Positions 46,201 to 54,882 are shown, counted from the first letter of the stretch. The stretch: DNA of 64,000 bases from Streptomyces sp. NBC_01260 (GCF_036226405.1 NZ_CP108464.1:1364001-1428000), one strand, 5' to 3'. The notes: generated by a model from the sequence alone, not told the origin. Translations and numbers: made by a program.

Positions 46201-47191
46201 GGCGGTGGCCGCCGGGCACGGTGCCGCCGTCCACGACGATGACGGTGAAGGGCTCCTCGCGGCCGGGCGCGGTCTCCGGGTCGAACGGCGGACGTTCGGT
46301 GAAGTCCGCACCGAGCAGCTCGTCCAGCTCCACGAGTCCGGCCGCCACGGTACGGGCCTGCCCCGCGCCGTCGCGCTGGTAGGCGTGCTGGGTGTGCGGC
46401 AGCCACTTCACCCACTCCCAGTCGGCGCGCCGCGCGTCGGAGACGCAGAGCGCGACGGTGAGTTCCTCGGGTGCGTGGAATGCCGCGAGCTGGGCGATCA
46501 GGGCGCGGGCGAGGGAGCGGGCCCGGTCGTTGTCGCCGTGTACGAGGATGCGCGACCAGGCCCGCAGGTAGAGGGCGATGGGCTGGCCGGGGACGGTTCC
46601 GTACGCCCGGATGAAGCTGCGCAGGGCGTGCGCGGTGAGCGGTTCCAGGTCCTCGACCGGTTTGGTGGCCAGCGGGGCGAGCCGGGTGCCGAGCTTCTGC
46701 TCGCCGACGGCGACCCGTACCTCCGCGAAGTCCTCGTCGGCGGGGCGGCGTTCCCACTGCCTGCTGGTGCCGGTCAGCGCCCACAGTCCGGCCGGGTCCG
46801 GGTGCCGCCAGGCCAGGGCCTTCTGCTGATCGGCCACCGTGCGGCGGATCTTGCGCCGGGTCTGGGCCAGGTACCGCAGGTAGTCCCGTCGCTCGCCCTT
46901 GAGCTTGCGCTTGCGTTCGCCCGCGCTGCGCATCAGCTGTCCGACGATCATCGCGACGGACGAGAGCAGCATCAGCCCGATCGCCAGGTAGCTGAAGGTG
47001 GTCGCCTGGCCGGGCCTGATGAACATCATCATCATGGCGAGTGACGTCAGGCCCATGGGGAGGTACATCCACATGGCCGAGGTGTTCGGCTCCGCCTCCG
47101 GGAGAGCGGGCGGCTCCTGGAGGCTGATCTCGCCGTCCGGCATGTCGGGGCCCCGCCGGCGGGCGGGACGACGGAACAGAACGGTGCTCAC
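43226..47191 (-). CDS. eccC: Type VII secretion ATPase EccC (EccCa and EccCb in one chain)
   Basis: A 1321-aa FtsK/SpoIIIE-type motor of the T7SS. Two N-terminal transmembrane helices (residues ~38-85) are followed by a cytoplasmic stalk and three ATPase domains. Walker A motifs are GATGSGKSE (near 500), GGPQSGKST (near 860) and GDTESGKTS (near 1125). Walker B-like regions are LFIVVDEF, VFLVVDGW and LFVLVDDY. The first ATPase is the canonical one; domains 2 and 3 vary in Walker B and may bind ATP structurally. It recognises Esx-type substrates and drives export. It is on the opposite strand to the rest of the locus and divergent from eccD (187 bp). Confidence 0.95.
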   Translation of the reverse strand: MSTVLFRRPARRRGPDMPDGEISLQEPPALPEAEPNTSAMWMYLPMGLTSLAMMMMFIRPGQATTFSYLAIGLMLLSSVAMIVGQLMRSAGERKRKLKGERRDYLRYLAQTRRKIRRTVADQQKALAWRHPDPAGLWALTGTSRQWERRPADEDFAEVRVAVGEQKLGTRLAPLATKPVEDLEPLTAHALRSFIRAYGTVPGQPIALYLRAWSRILVHGDNDRARSLARALIAQLAAFHAPEELTVALCVSDARRADWEWVKWLPHTQHAYQRDGAGQARTVAAGLVELDELLGADFTERPPFDPETAPGREEPFTVIVVDGGTVPGGHRLEGAGYRNAVVVDLSEALAWKPARGTLRLRIDDGGLHLVRTDRERKEQATLLGEPDTLGPLAARTLAARLAPYRLGGGAVSAEPFASDTELTSLLGIADLRRHDPAKLWDTRPLESRDRLRVPIAVGEDGMPVELDIKESAQGGMGPHGMLIGATGSGKSELLRTLVLGLALTHSSETLNFVLVDFKGGATFLGMDELPHTSAVITNLVEELPLVGRMQDAVHGELMRRQELLRRAGNYSSVLEYEKARASGTPLAPLPSLFIVVDEFSELLSAHRDFMDLFVMIGRLGRSLGVHLLLASQRLEEGRMHQLESHLSYRIGLRTFSAIESRGVLGVPDAYHLPPTPGSGYLKSGVEALTRFRAAYVSGAYTSRRGTVQQAQIARQVVPWGTDWVVPRTLPSAPEPATPEPDSGESLLALALDRLRDSGPPARQVWLPPLDAPPALDALLPPLVPDPDFGLTTTGSPDRGKLRVPVGIVDKPFDQVRDLLTVDFSGAGGHFAVAGGPQSGKSTVLRTLIAALALTHTPREVQFYCLDFGGGALLGLAGLPHVGGVAGRLDRERISRTLAEVTSLLNRRELFFQEQGIDSMATYRRRRAEGQYPDEPLGDVFLVVDGWSTVRSDMFDDIAVFNGIATRGLNYGVHLMVSTSRWVELSAALRDQVGNRLELRMGDPMDSAIDIRKAGTVPAVPGRGLSPDKLHFLTALPRIDGGEEAEDLTDALADLVEAVAEHWDAPPAPPVRMLPAHLTAADLPPADPARPLRIPFGLDEAELAPVWHDFGQSPHLMLIGDTESGKTSALRLLAQQIVATHTPEQARILVVDYRRELVEAVPEEYRLGHAVAADPLRELIDGVTRAMVVRAPGEDISPARMRRADWWTGPRLFVLVDDYEMVGTGFSGPFEPLLPHIPLGYEVGLHVVVARAATGASRLDPLMRKLQEVNSPALQLSCPPSEGYIFDSVKPRILPPGRALRIARRKAALVQVALPQEAAGQEG

Positions 47192-47378
47192 GCGGAATTA
47201 CTCCTCGGGCTCGTCGCCTCGGACGCGGTGGGGAGGCAGGGGGATCCAGGGCGGTTCAGCACGTGTATGTCCGGCACGGGGGGCGCACCAGTGGCTGACG
47301 GCCTGACGCGGGATCAAAGGTAGTGTGCGGTGATCAACTTTGGTATCCCCGCCCCTCGGAGAGGTGTGGCCCCGCCGC

Positions 47379-48770
47379 ATGACAGACATATCCGCCCCCG
47401 GCCTCTGTCGGCTCACGGTAAGAACTCAGGAACGGCTCATCGATCTGGCGGTCCCCGCCGACGTCCCCGTGTCCGACTTGCTGCCCATCCTTCTCGACCA
47501 CGCGGGCCACGACCTGGCGGAGAGGGGGATCGAACACGGCGGCTGGGTGCTGCAACGCCTGGGCGAGGAGCCCCTGGACGAGGAACGCACGCCGGAGGGC
47601 CTGGGCCTGCGGGACGGCGAGACGCTGTTCCTCCGTCCCCGCACCGAGGCACTGCCGCCCGTCCACTTCGACGACCTGGTGGACGGGGTCGCCGTCACGA
47701 TGCGCGACCGCCCGCACGGCTGGGAGGCCCGCACCAGCCGGTGGCTGCTGCGCGGCACCGCGGTCGTGCTGCTCGCGGCGGGACTGCTGGTGCTGGCGCT
47801 GCCGGGCGGCTCCGCGCCGCTGCGGGCCGCGGTCGCGGCCGGCACCGGACTGCTGGTGCTGTTCGGCGCCGCCACGGCGAGCCGGGCGGTGGGCGACTCC
47901 GCCGCCGGCGCCGCGCTCGGCGTCCTCGTCGCACCGTATCTGGGGCTGGCCGGTGCGCTGCTGCCCAGTGGTGACGCGGATGCGCAGCTGATGGGTGCGC
48001 GGCTGCTCGCCGGTTCGGCGGCGGCCGCGGGCGGGGCGGTCCTGGCGGTGGCCGCGGTCGCGGCCTTCGTGCCGCTGCTGCTGAGCGCGGCGGTGGTCGC
48101 GCTCGCGGGCGCCCTGTGGGGCGCCCTGATGCTGGTCACCGACTGGCCCGCCGCGCATGCGGCGAGCGTCCTCGCGGTCCTCGCGGTCGTCTTCGGCGGC
48201 CTGGTTCCGGGCATCGCCTTCCGGCTGTCCGGGCTGCGGCTGCCCGCCCTGCCCACCAACGCGGAGCAGCTCCAGGAAGGCATCGAACCGCACCCCAGCC
48301 GGAGTGTGGTGAGCCGCACCGCGCTCGCCGAGGAGTGGATGACCGCCCTGTACGCGGGGACCGGTCTGGTCTGCGCGGTCGTCCTGACCGCCCTCGTCCT
48401 GGACCGCCCGAACACCGCCGCCCTGGTCACCGCCGGAGTTCTGTGCCTGCTCCTGCTCCTGCACGCGCGCGGCATCGGCAACGTCTGGCAGCGGCCCGCG
48501 GTGATGCTCCCGGGCCTGTACGCCCTGGTCCTGATGGCGGTGCGGGCTGCCCGTTCGCTGGACGCCGGGCAGCGCCCGTTCCTGATCGCGGCGCTCATCG
48601 CCGTCGCCGCGTCGGCGGCCATCGCCTCGTGGACGGTGCCCGGCCGCCGGATGCTGCCCTACTGGGGCCGGGCGGCCGACATTCTGCACAGCCTGCTCGC
48701 CGTCGCCCTGATCCCGCTGACTCTGTGGGTGCTGGGCGTGTACACGGCCCTGCGCACCGCCAACGGCTGA
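47379..48770 (+). CDS. eccD: Type VII secretion membrane channel protein EccD
   Basis: A 463-aa polytopic membrane protein. The N-terminal ~90 residues form a ubiquitin-like domain (CRLTVRTQERLIDLAVPADV, then EPLDEERTPEGLGLRDGETL). About eleven transmembrane helices follow between residues ~125 and 460. EccD forms the inner-membrane chamber of the ESX complex with EccB, EccC and, in mycobacteria, EccE. The ATG at 47379 is preferred over the longer frame from 47340. It is followed 12 bp later by eccB, so the pair is co-transcribed; the divergent eccC lies on the left. Confidence 0.93.
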   Translation: MTDISAPGLCRLTVRTQERLIDLAVPADVPVSDLLPILLDHAGHDLAERGIEHGGWVLQRLGEEPLDEERTPEGLGLRDGETLFLRPRTEALPPVHFDDLVDGVAVTMRDRPHGWEARTSRWLLRGTAVVLLAAGLLVLALPGGSAPLRAAVAAGTGLLVLFGAATASRAVGDSAAGAALGVLVAPYLGLAGALLPSGDADAQLMGARLLAGSAAAAGGAVLAVAAVAAFVPLLLSAAVVALAGALWGALMLVTDWPAAHAASVLAVLAVVFGGLVPGIAFRLSGLRLPALPTNAEQLQEGIEPHPSRSVVSRTALAEEWMTALYAGTGLVCAVVLTALVLDRPNTAALVTAGVLCLLLLLHARGIGNVWQRPAVMLPGLYALVLMAVRAARSLDAGQRPFLIAALIAVAASAAIASWTVPGRRMLPYWGRAADILHSLLAVALIPLTLWVLGVYTALRTANG

Positions 48771-48782
48771 GGGGCGTACGAC

Positions 48783-50252
48783 ATGCAGTCCAGGAAGGAC
48801 CAGGTCCAGGCCCACCTCTTCGTCATGGGGCGGCTGACCAGCGGCATGCTGCGGGGTGACCCGGACTCCCCGGAGTCCCCGGTGGGCCGCACGAACCGGG
48901 GCATGGCCTGGGGAATCGGCCTCGGAGTCGTGCTCGTCGTCGGGTTCCTGCTCTTCGGCATGATCTCCCCCGCGGGTTCCAAGACCTGGCGGCAGGAGTC
49001 CGCGCTGATCGTGCAGAAGGACACCGGTACCCGCTTCCTCTATCTCGGCAAAACGCTGCGCCCGGTCCGCAACTACGCGTCGGCGAAGCTGATCGCGGCC
49101 GATGAGCTCAAGGTGGTCTCGGTGTCCGGGACATCCCTGGCGGGCGAGCGGCACGGGACCCCGGTCGGCATCCCCGGCGCCCCCGACGCCCTGCCCGGCC
49201 TCGGTGACCTGGAGCAGGGTGCGTGGCAGGTCTGCGCCGAGGAACCGGACCGCACGGGCGCCGACCGCACCGGCCGCCGCCCCGTCACCTCGCTGCGCCT
49301 GGGCCTGCCCGCCGGCGGGGTCTCCCCCGGCGACGACCGCGCGGTCCTCGTCCAGGGCCCGGACGGCAGCACGCACCTGCTGTGGGGCGATCACCGGCTG
49401 CGGCTCGGCAAGCACGGTGCGGCCGAGGCGCTGGGCTACTCCGGGGCGACGCCGGTGCCCGTCTCGGCGGCGTTCCTCGACAGCGTCCCGGCGGGACCCG
49501 ACCTGACCGCACCCGAGGTGGACGGCCGGGGCGCGGCCGGCCCCCGGATCGGCGGGCATCCCGGCCGGACGGGCCAGGTGTACGCACTGGCCTCGCCGGG
49601 CGCCGTCACCCAGCACTTCCTGCTGGAGAAGAGCGGGCTGCGCGCACTGAGCACCCCCGGGGCGGCCCTCGTGCTGGGCGACGACCGGACGGCGAAGCTG
49701 GCCTACCGGGGCTCGGTACCGGCTGCGCTCCCGCTCACCGCCGACCAGCTGGCCCAGCACCGGGCACCGGCAGCCGAGGCGGCCAAGGACCCGGCGGGCT
49801 GGCCGTCCCGTACCCCTGTCGTACGGGACCCGGGTCCCGGCACGTCGGTGTGCGCCCGGATCCAGCCGGAGGGGGCCGCGCCCCGGGTGGCCCTGGCACT
49901 GGTGCCGGCGACGGTACGGGCCGCTCCGGTGGCCTCCGGTCCCGAGATCCAGCGGGCGTGCCTGGCCGTGGACGGACTGGACGTACGTCCCGGGGGCGGC
50001 GCGCTCGTGCAGGCGCTGGGTGCGGGCGGCTCGGTGATCGGCACGACGACGTACCTGGTCACCGATGTGGGCATCAAGTACCGGCTGCCGGACGCGAAGT
50101 CGGTGGAGCGGCTCGGCCTCAAGGGCGGACACGCGCAGGCGGTGCCGTCGCGGCTGCTGGACATGCTGCCGACGGGGCCGGTGCTGGACGCGGCGGTGGC
50201 CGGCGGTGAACGGGCGGCCCCCGCGGGCCCGTCGGAGAAGCCCTGCGGATGA
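48783..50252 (+). CDS. eccB: Type VII secretion protein EccB
   Basis: A 489-aa protein with a short cytoplasmic start (MQSRKDQVQAHLFVMGRLTS), one transmembrane helix near residues 42-62 and a large extracytoplasmic domain. The start sequence is the EccB hallmark. The extracellular part has the repeated beta-module architecture of the family, with Cys residues (WQVCAEE, TSVCARI, RACLAV) that may form disulfides. EccB anchors the ESX complex in the periplasm-side layer. It is coupled to eccD and is followed by the esx promoter region. Length is normal. Confidence 0.92.
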   Translation: MQSRKDQVQAHLFVMGRLTSGMLRGDPDSPESPVGRTNRGMAWGIGLGVVLVVGFLLFGMISPAGSKTWRQESALIVQKDTGTRFLYLGKTLRPVRNYASAKLIAADELKVVSVSGTSLAGERHGTPVGIPGAPDALPGLGDLEQGAWQVCAEEPDRTGADRTGRRPVTSLRLGLPAGGVSPGDDRAVLVQGPDGSTHLLWGDHRLRLGKHGAAEALGYSGATPVPVSAAFLDSVPAGPDLTAPEVDGRGAAGPRIGGHPGRTGQVYALASPGAVTQHFLLEKSGLRALSTPGAALVLGDDRTAKLAYRGSVPAALPLTADQLAQHRAPAAEAAKDPAGWPSRTPVVRDPGPGTSVCARIQPEGAAPRVALALVPATVRAAPVASGPEIQRACLAVDGLDVRPGGGALVQALGAGGSVIGTTTYLVTDVGIKYRLPDAKSVERLGLKGGHAQAVPSRLLDMLPTGPVLDAAVAGGERAAPAGPSEKPCG

Positions 50253-50374
50253 ACGGCCGGTGAATGGGTGACGTCCGCCCTTCACCGGGCTTTCAACTGC
50301 CCCCGTTCACAGGCCGATGGACGCCTGCCGGCGTCATCAATGATCAATTCCAGCTCAGATCTCACCCCTGAGCA

Positions 50375-50404
50375 TTGCTTGCGCCACACCCGCATCTCTA
50401 GCAT
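50375..50404 (+). promoter_or_regulatory. Candidate promoter of the esx substrate operon
   Basis: TTGCTT (50375-50380) and TAGCAT (50399-50404) with an 18-bp spacer lie 36-65 bp before the first Esx-like start. The TAGNNT -10 fits Streptomyces vegetative promoters. An inverted repeat CCGGTGAA/TTCACCGG at 50257-50288 lies upstream, near the eccB stop, and may weakly terminate eccB. Confidence 0.4.
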
Positions 50405-50439
50405 CAACAGACGCTCAAGTTCTGGAAAGGACACCTGCC

Positions 50440-50790
50440 ATGTCGACTCCCCCCGCCCCTCCCGGCAACCTCCAGACGTCGTCGCAGTCCGAGAACCAGA
50501 AGGGCTACACCGCCCTGAGCACGGTCCAGAGCGGCATCAAGCAGTCCCAGGAAGAGGTGCGGACCACCATGAGCGGCCTGATGGCTGCGTACGGGGGCCA
50601 GGACGGCGGCGCGTACCAGCGGCTGCTCACGGACTGGAGCGGCCAGGTGGACATCATCACCAAGAACATCGGCCAGATGATCGAGAAGCTCCAGGAGACC
50701 GGCGTGCTTCAGCGCGGCCTTCAGGGACAGACCACGGAGACCATCCAGAGCAGCAGCCGGTCGAACGACGTCTTCGGCCAGCTGACCTGA
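50440..50790 (+). CDS. EsxB-like small protein without a WXG motif
   Basis: A 116-aa mostly helical protein. A Pro-rich start is followed by two predicted helices (GYTALSTVQSGIKQSQEEVR, then RTTMSGLMAA; DGGAYQRLLTDWSGQVDIIT, then KNIGQMIEKL) separated by the turn AYGGQDGGAYQ. That turn occupies the place of the WXG motif but carries no Trp. The C-terminus is Ser/Gln-rich without the YxxxD/E export signal. It is the first of a four-gene run, with the canonical WXG100 protein next, so it probably forms the heterodimer partner of that protein. An RBS GGAAAGGA precedes the ATG. Confidence 0.8.
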   Translation: MSTPPAPPGNLQTSSQSENQKGYTALSTVQSGIKQSQEEVRTTMSGLMAAYGGQDGGAYQRLLTDWSGQVDIITKNIGQMIEKLQETGVLQRGLQGQTTETIQSSSRSNDVFGQLT

Positions 50791-50851
50791 TCGCCGGTAC
50801 GGCGCCTTCCCCTTCCCGTCCCCGCCCCGTCTCCCCCTCCAGGAGTTCGTC

Positions 50852-51190
50852 ATGACCACTCCGTACGACCCCTCCAACAAGACCGACGGCATCATCCACG
50901 TCGAGTACAGCCGGGTGGACCAGGCCGCCGAGGACATGCGCCTTCAGACGACGCGCATCCAGTCCCTGGTGCAGGCCCTCAACGAGGAACTGGTCGGGCT
51001 GCACGGTGCCTGGCAGGGTGCGGACGCGGCGACGTACGCGGCTCTGCAGAACCAGTGGAACCAGGCCACCACCCAGCTGGGCCAGGTCCTGACGAAGCAC
51101 AGCTCCACGCTGAGCGACATCTCGGACCAGTACCGCAAGCACGAGAACCGCAGCGCGTCGGAGTGGGGGAACATCCGCGTCGGCGGGTGA
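50852..51190 (+). CDS. WXG100 family Esx protein with YxxxE export signal
   Basis: A 112-aa helical hairpin. The WXG turn is HGAWQGADAATYAALQNQW near residue 53, flanked by two long helices. The C-terminal DQYRKHENRS contains Tyr94-x-x-x-Glu98, the general T7SS export signal, so this is the secreted partner of the pair. The gene lies 61 bp behind the partner gene with an AGGAG ribosome-binding site. WXG100 proteins are exported folded as dimers through EccC. Length and motifs are normal for the family. Confidence 0.92.
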   Translation: MTTPYDPSNKTDGIIHVEYSRVDQAAEDMRLQTTRIQSLVQALNEELVGLHGAWQGADAATYAALQNQWNQATTQLGQVLTKHSSTLSDISDQYRKHENRSASEWGNIRVGG

Positions 51191-51249
51191 CCACCTACCC
51201 GCCCTCTGCCTCCCGCCTGCCCCACCTCCCCCGTCGATTGTGAGAAGCC

Positions 51250-51708
51250 ATGGCGGCCGACCCGACCAATCTGTCGCACCTGGACACGGAGTCCCTCCAG
51301 AAGTTCATCGACACCGATGTCCAGGAGTTCATCGACCTGCTGACCGCGCTGGAGAAGGACACCGAGACGGGTGGGATCTCCTCGCTGAAGTTCCTCAGCG
51401 CCCAGATGGCCACCCCTGAAGTGGGCCTCAGCAGCCATGTGCTCAAGCTCGGCAAACTGGTCGGGAAGGACGCGACCCCGCTGAGCGCGAATCCGCTGGT
51501 GGAGTACCTCACGGGCGCGGCGGGGTCCCAGGCGGGCGTCATCAGCAACCAGCTGAAGCTCTTCAACGACATCCAGAAGAACATGAAGACGGTGCTGGCG
51601 ACGATGAAGAAGAACCAGGCGGACAGCCTGGAGGACATCAAGAGCCAGGAGTTCCTGAACGACCTGGGCGATGTCAACGGGGACCTCGCCCCGACCCAGA
51701 AGGCCTGA
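51250..51708 (+). CDS. T7SS locus protein of unknown function (152 aa)
   Basis: A 152-aa, largely helical soluble protein with no signal peptide or transmembrane segment. Visible segments are LDTESLQKFIDTDVQEFIDL and a C-terminal helix QLKLFNDIQKNMKTVLATMK. I do not recognise a named domain. Its tight setting between the WXG100 gene and the PDGT-repeat gene, 59 bp after the former, suggests a chaperone, a third Esx-like helical partner or a substrate adaptor (inference). GC content and codon use match the neighbours. Confidence 0.8.
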   Translation: MAADPTNLSHLDTESLQKFIDTDVQEFIDLLTALEKDTETGGISSLKFLSAQMATPEVGLSSHVLKLGKLVGKDATPLSANPLVEYLTGAAGSQAGVISNQLKLFNDIQKNMKTVLATMKKNQADSLEDIKSQEFLNDLGDVNGDLAPTQKA

Positions 51709-51753
51709 CCCTCACCTTTCGTCTCCGCTCGTCGCACAAGGAGAGTCCTGCCC

Positions 51754-54700
51754 GTGGCAGTTGATTCAAGCTGGGAATCCGTCGTCAAGCAGCTCACCGG
51801 ATTCGACGGCGGCACCAGGGCCAACGTGGCGGCCGTGGGCGGTGCGGACGCGAAGGCGGGAACCGGCAGCGAGTGGATGCGGGTCACGGTCAAGAAGGTC
51901 ACCAAGGTGGGCGTGCCCGACGACCGCAACACCACGGGCGAGGTGGAGGCGGGCGAGACGCCCGAACGGGTCATCCAGTTCTACGGCCCTTCCGACGGGC
52001 AGACCAGCACCTACCTCGACGTCTACAAGGCGACGATCTCCCTCCCCTGGAGCTCGTCGAGCGGCGCCGACTGGAGCAACACCGGAAACGCCGGAGCCTA
52101 TGACTACGGCTACGGGAAGGCGCTGGAGGCCCTGCGGGACACCTTCACCACGGACGGGTTCGGCGGTGGATACGACCACACGCCCGCGGTGGTCACGGCC
52201 GACGCGATCAACCTCAAGGAATTCAGCCCCATCGCCGAGGCCTTCAACAGGGTCGTCGACTACTTCTCCGCCAAGTCGGTCGACCTCGAGAAGTGGGTGA
52301 AGCAGCTCGACGGCGAGTTCTCGTCCTATCAGGGCAGCGGCGCGGACGTCTTCCGCGACCTGATCGACGCGGTGGGCCTCGGCTACAAGGACTTCCTCAC
52401 GCTGATCGCGCCGAAAACGGGTGCGGTGCAGCCCGGCGGCGGCAGAGACTTCAAGAGCAACAAGGACTACAAGTCCCGGTCCGTGGTCGGGGACAAGCTC
52501 ATCGATGCCGAACTGGCGATCTGGACGGCGGCGAACGAACTCGCCACGGCCTGGAACGGGTGGCAGAACAACTCGGACCCCGGCGTACAGACCGCGGTCA
52601 ACACGGCGTACGCCGGTCTCAAGGCCCGGCCGGCGAACGTATGGCTCGGCACATCCCATCTCGACGCGCTGCTCGACGATCTGGCGATGTGGCTGAACGA
52701 GAACAACATCATGAAGATGCGGCAGAACTACGGCAACAACAAGCCCGGGGACGGGTTCCTCCACATCCACCCGGTCTACGGCAACCTCACCGTCGAGAGC
52801 GACTGGAAGAACCTGGCCACGCTGGCCTGCACCAACTGGCTCGCCACGCTCGCCCCTCTCGACCAGGCGGCGAGCAAGGCCATGCTGGAGCTCAACCAGG
52901 CCATGGTCGGGATGAACTCGGATTCGTCCTTCCCGTTCAAGGCCGGTGCCAACAGCCTCACGGAGGCCAACGCCGCCGACGAGGCCGGCCGCGCCAAGGA
53001 GGAGGCGGAAAAGGAGAAGGCCGACGCGGAGAAGGAGAAGGAGGACGCCAAGAATGAGATGGACAAGTTCAAGAAGGACCTGGACAGCAACGGTGGAACC
53101 GGCGACATCAAGCCTCCGCCGCAGATCGGGGAGAACGACACCGGCGGTCAATTCGGAGGCGGCGGAGCGGGCAGCGGCAACCTCGGCCTGAACGGCGGGA
53201 ACAGCGGCGCCGACGGCAACGGCGGAAACGGCACCGGCATCGTCCCCCCGCCCACGCTCGGCCTGAACGGTACGGGCGACGGCAGCGGCCTGGGCGGCGC
53301 GAACCTCCCGATCCGCAACCCCGACGGCTCCACCACCCTCACGAACCCGGACGGCTCGACGACCACCACCTACCCGGACGGCCACAAGGAGACCACGCCC
53401 GCGGGGGTCCTGCCGCCTCCGCTCTCCCCCAACGCCACGGGCGGCAACTCCGGCGGCTACCCGGTCAAGACGGTCAAGGGCCCGGACGGCAGCACCACTT
53501 CGTACAACGCCGACGGTTCGCGCACCACCACGCACAAGGACGGCACAACCACCACCGTCAACCCCGACGGCACCTCCGTCACGAACAATCCCGACGGCTC
53601 GAAGACGGTCCTGAACAAGGACGGCAGCGAGACCGTCACCTACCGGGACGGCACGAAGGCCACCATCGCCCCGGACGGTACGACGGTCACCCAGTACCCG
53701 GACGGCACCTCGACGAAGCTCGCCCCGAACGGCACGCTCACCAGCACCGACGCTCAGGGCCACAGCACCACCAGCCACCCGGCGCCCGGTTCGACCGTCA
53801 AGAACCCGGACGGTTCGTCCACGGCGTACGGCAAGGACGGCACGACCACCACCACGCACCAGGACGGCACGAAGACCACCGTCTCGGCGAACGGCACCGT
53901 GACCACGGTCGACCCCGACGGCACCAAGACCGTCTCGCACCTGGGCAAGGGCACCTCCACCGTCCAGTACGCCGACGGCTCGGTGTCCCAGGTGGGCAAG
54001 GACGGCACGGTCTCCACCACGTACCAGGACGGCAGCACCACCAAGCTCGGCCCCGACGGCACGTACACCACCACCGACGCCGACGGCCACAAGAAGACCG
54101 AGCACCTCAACACCACCGGCAACGGTGGTACGCAGACGCAGACGAAGCACAACGCGGACGGCTCGTCCACGACGACGTACCCGGACGGCACCGTCGACAA
54201 GACGCTCAAGAACGGCGGCCACCAGATCAGCTACCCGGACGGGCGCACGGTCACCACCGACGCCTACGGGCGGACGACCGGCACGTCAGGCGGTACCGGC
54301 GGGCTCGGACCGAACAGGACCGGTGGCGGCCGCAGCGACTTCGACTACTACGACTACCCGGACGGCGGGAGCGGCAAATCGCCGCTGGGCGGCGGGGGTT
54401 ACGGCGACTCGGGCACGGACACCGGCGGGGGTGGCCGGCTCCCGCTGAACCCGCTCGGCAACCAGGGGCTCGTCCCCGGAGGCGGCACGGGAGCCGCGGC
54501 GGGCGCCGCCGGGACCGGGCTGGCCGGGGAGCGCGGCCGGGCGATGGCCGCGGGAGAGGCGTCCGCCGCACGCAGCGGTAAATCGGCGCAGCTCGCCGCG
54601 GAGGAAGCCGCGATGGCGAGTCGGCGGCCCAGCACCACCTCGTCCGGCGGCACACCGATGATGCCGCCGATGGGCGGCGGCATGGGCGGCGGCGCGGGCG

Positions 54701-54804
54701 GCAACACCCAGAGCGACGAACGGGAGCGGTCCACCTGGGTGAGTGAGGACGAGGACACCTGGGGCACGGACGAGGGCGGCGTGTCGGCGGTGATCGGCCG
54801 ATAG
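51754..54804 (+). CDS. Large T7SS-locus protein with PDGT-repeat array and WxxEDEDxWG tail
   Basis: A 1016-aa protein with a GTG start after AGGAGA. Residues ~1-420 are helical with WXG-like elements (FSSYQGSGADVFRDLI near 190; it may belong to the AAWKG group known from Streptomyces ESX loci). A short coiled coil EEAEKEKADAEKEKEDAKNE at ~427 and a Gly/Asn-rich linker follow. Residues ~520-845 are an array of short Thr-rich repeats around PDG(T/S) with ~10-12-residue spacing, likely a beta-solenoid. The tail STWVSEDEDTWGTDEGGVSA carries a WxxEDxDxWG motif seen at the ends of actinobacterial T7SS proteins. No catalytic domain is evident; an exported structural or adhesin-like protein is plausible. 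Confidence 0.8.
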   Translation: MAVDSSWESVVKQLTGFDGGTRANVAAVGGADAKAGTGSEWMRVTVKKVTKVGVPDDRNTTGEVEAGETPERVIQFYGPSDGQTSTYLDVYKATISLPWSSSSGADWSNTGNAGAYDYGYGKALEALRDTFTTDGFGGGYDHTPAVVTADAINLKEFSPIAEAFNRVVDYFSAKSVDLEKWVKQLDGEFSSYQGSGADVFRDLIDAVGLGYKDFLTLIAPKTGAVQPGGGRDFKSNKDYKSRSVVGDKLIDAELAIWTAANELATAWNGWQNNSDPGVQTAVNTAYAGLKARPANVWLGTSHLDALLDDLAMWLNENNIMKMRQNYGNNKPGDGFLHIHPVYGNLTVESDWKNLATLACTNWLATLAPLDQAASKAMLELNQAMVGMNSDSSFPFKAGANSLTEANAADEAGRAKEEAEKEKADAEKEKEDAKNEMDKFKKDLDSNGGTGDIKPPPQIGENDTGGQFGGGGAGSGNLGLNGGNSGADGNGGNGTGIVPPPTLGLNGTGDGSGLGGANLPIRNPDGSTTLTNPDGSTTTTYPDGHKETTPAGVLPPPLSPNATGGNSGGYPVKTVKGPDGSTTSYNADGSRTTTHKDGTTTTVNPDGTSVTNNPDGSKTVLNKDGSETVTYRDGTKATIAPDGTTVTQYPDGTSTKLAPNGTLTSTDAQGHSTTSHPAPGSTVKNPDGSSTAYGKDGTTTTTHQDGTKTTVSANGTVTTVDPDGTKTVSHLGKGTSTVQYADGSVSQVGKDGTVSTTYQDGSTTKLGPDGTYTTTDADGHKKTEHLNTTGNGGTQTQTKHNADGSSTTTYPDGTVDKTLKNGGHQISYPDGRTVTTDAYGRTTGTSGGTGGLGPNRTGGGRSDFDYYDYPDGGSGKSPLGGGGYGDSGTDTGGGGRLPLNPLGNQGLVPGGGTGAAAGAAGTGLAGERGRAMAAGEASAARSGKSAQLAAEEAAMASRRPSTTSSGGTPMMPPMGGGMGGGAGGNTQSDERERSTWVSEDEDTWGTDEGGVSAVIGR
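53317..54290 (+). repeat. Tandem repeat array encoding PDG(T/S)-centred repeats
   Basis: The DNA repeats a ~33-36-bp unit containing CCGGACGGC or CCCGACGGC (Pro-Asp-Gly) with ACC-rich codons between, about 25-30 copies, within the 1016-aa gene. It is coding, in frame throughout, and not CRISPR-like. Such arrays can vary in copy number between strains. Confidence 0.85.
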
Positions 54805-54882
54805 CCGGCCGGTGGAACGCCCCGCGAGCCGGGCGAGGAAAGGAACGAGTGGCATGAGCGGCACGAAGGGCGCACAACGCAT

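Noticed and set aside
43460..47044. A 1194-codon plus-strand frame antisense to eccC
   Set aside because: eccC on the minus strand has three Walker motifs and full-length homology. The antisense frame is low-complexity Gly/Arg/Val with no domain.
53317..54290. Regularly spaced repeats that could be read as a CRISPR array
   Set aside because: The repeats are degenerate, have no true spacers, stay in frame and encode PDG(T/S) repeats inside a long ORF. No cas genes are present.
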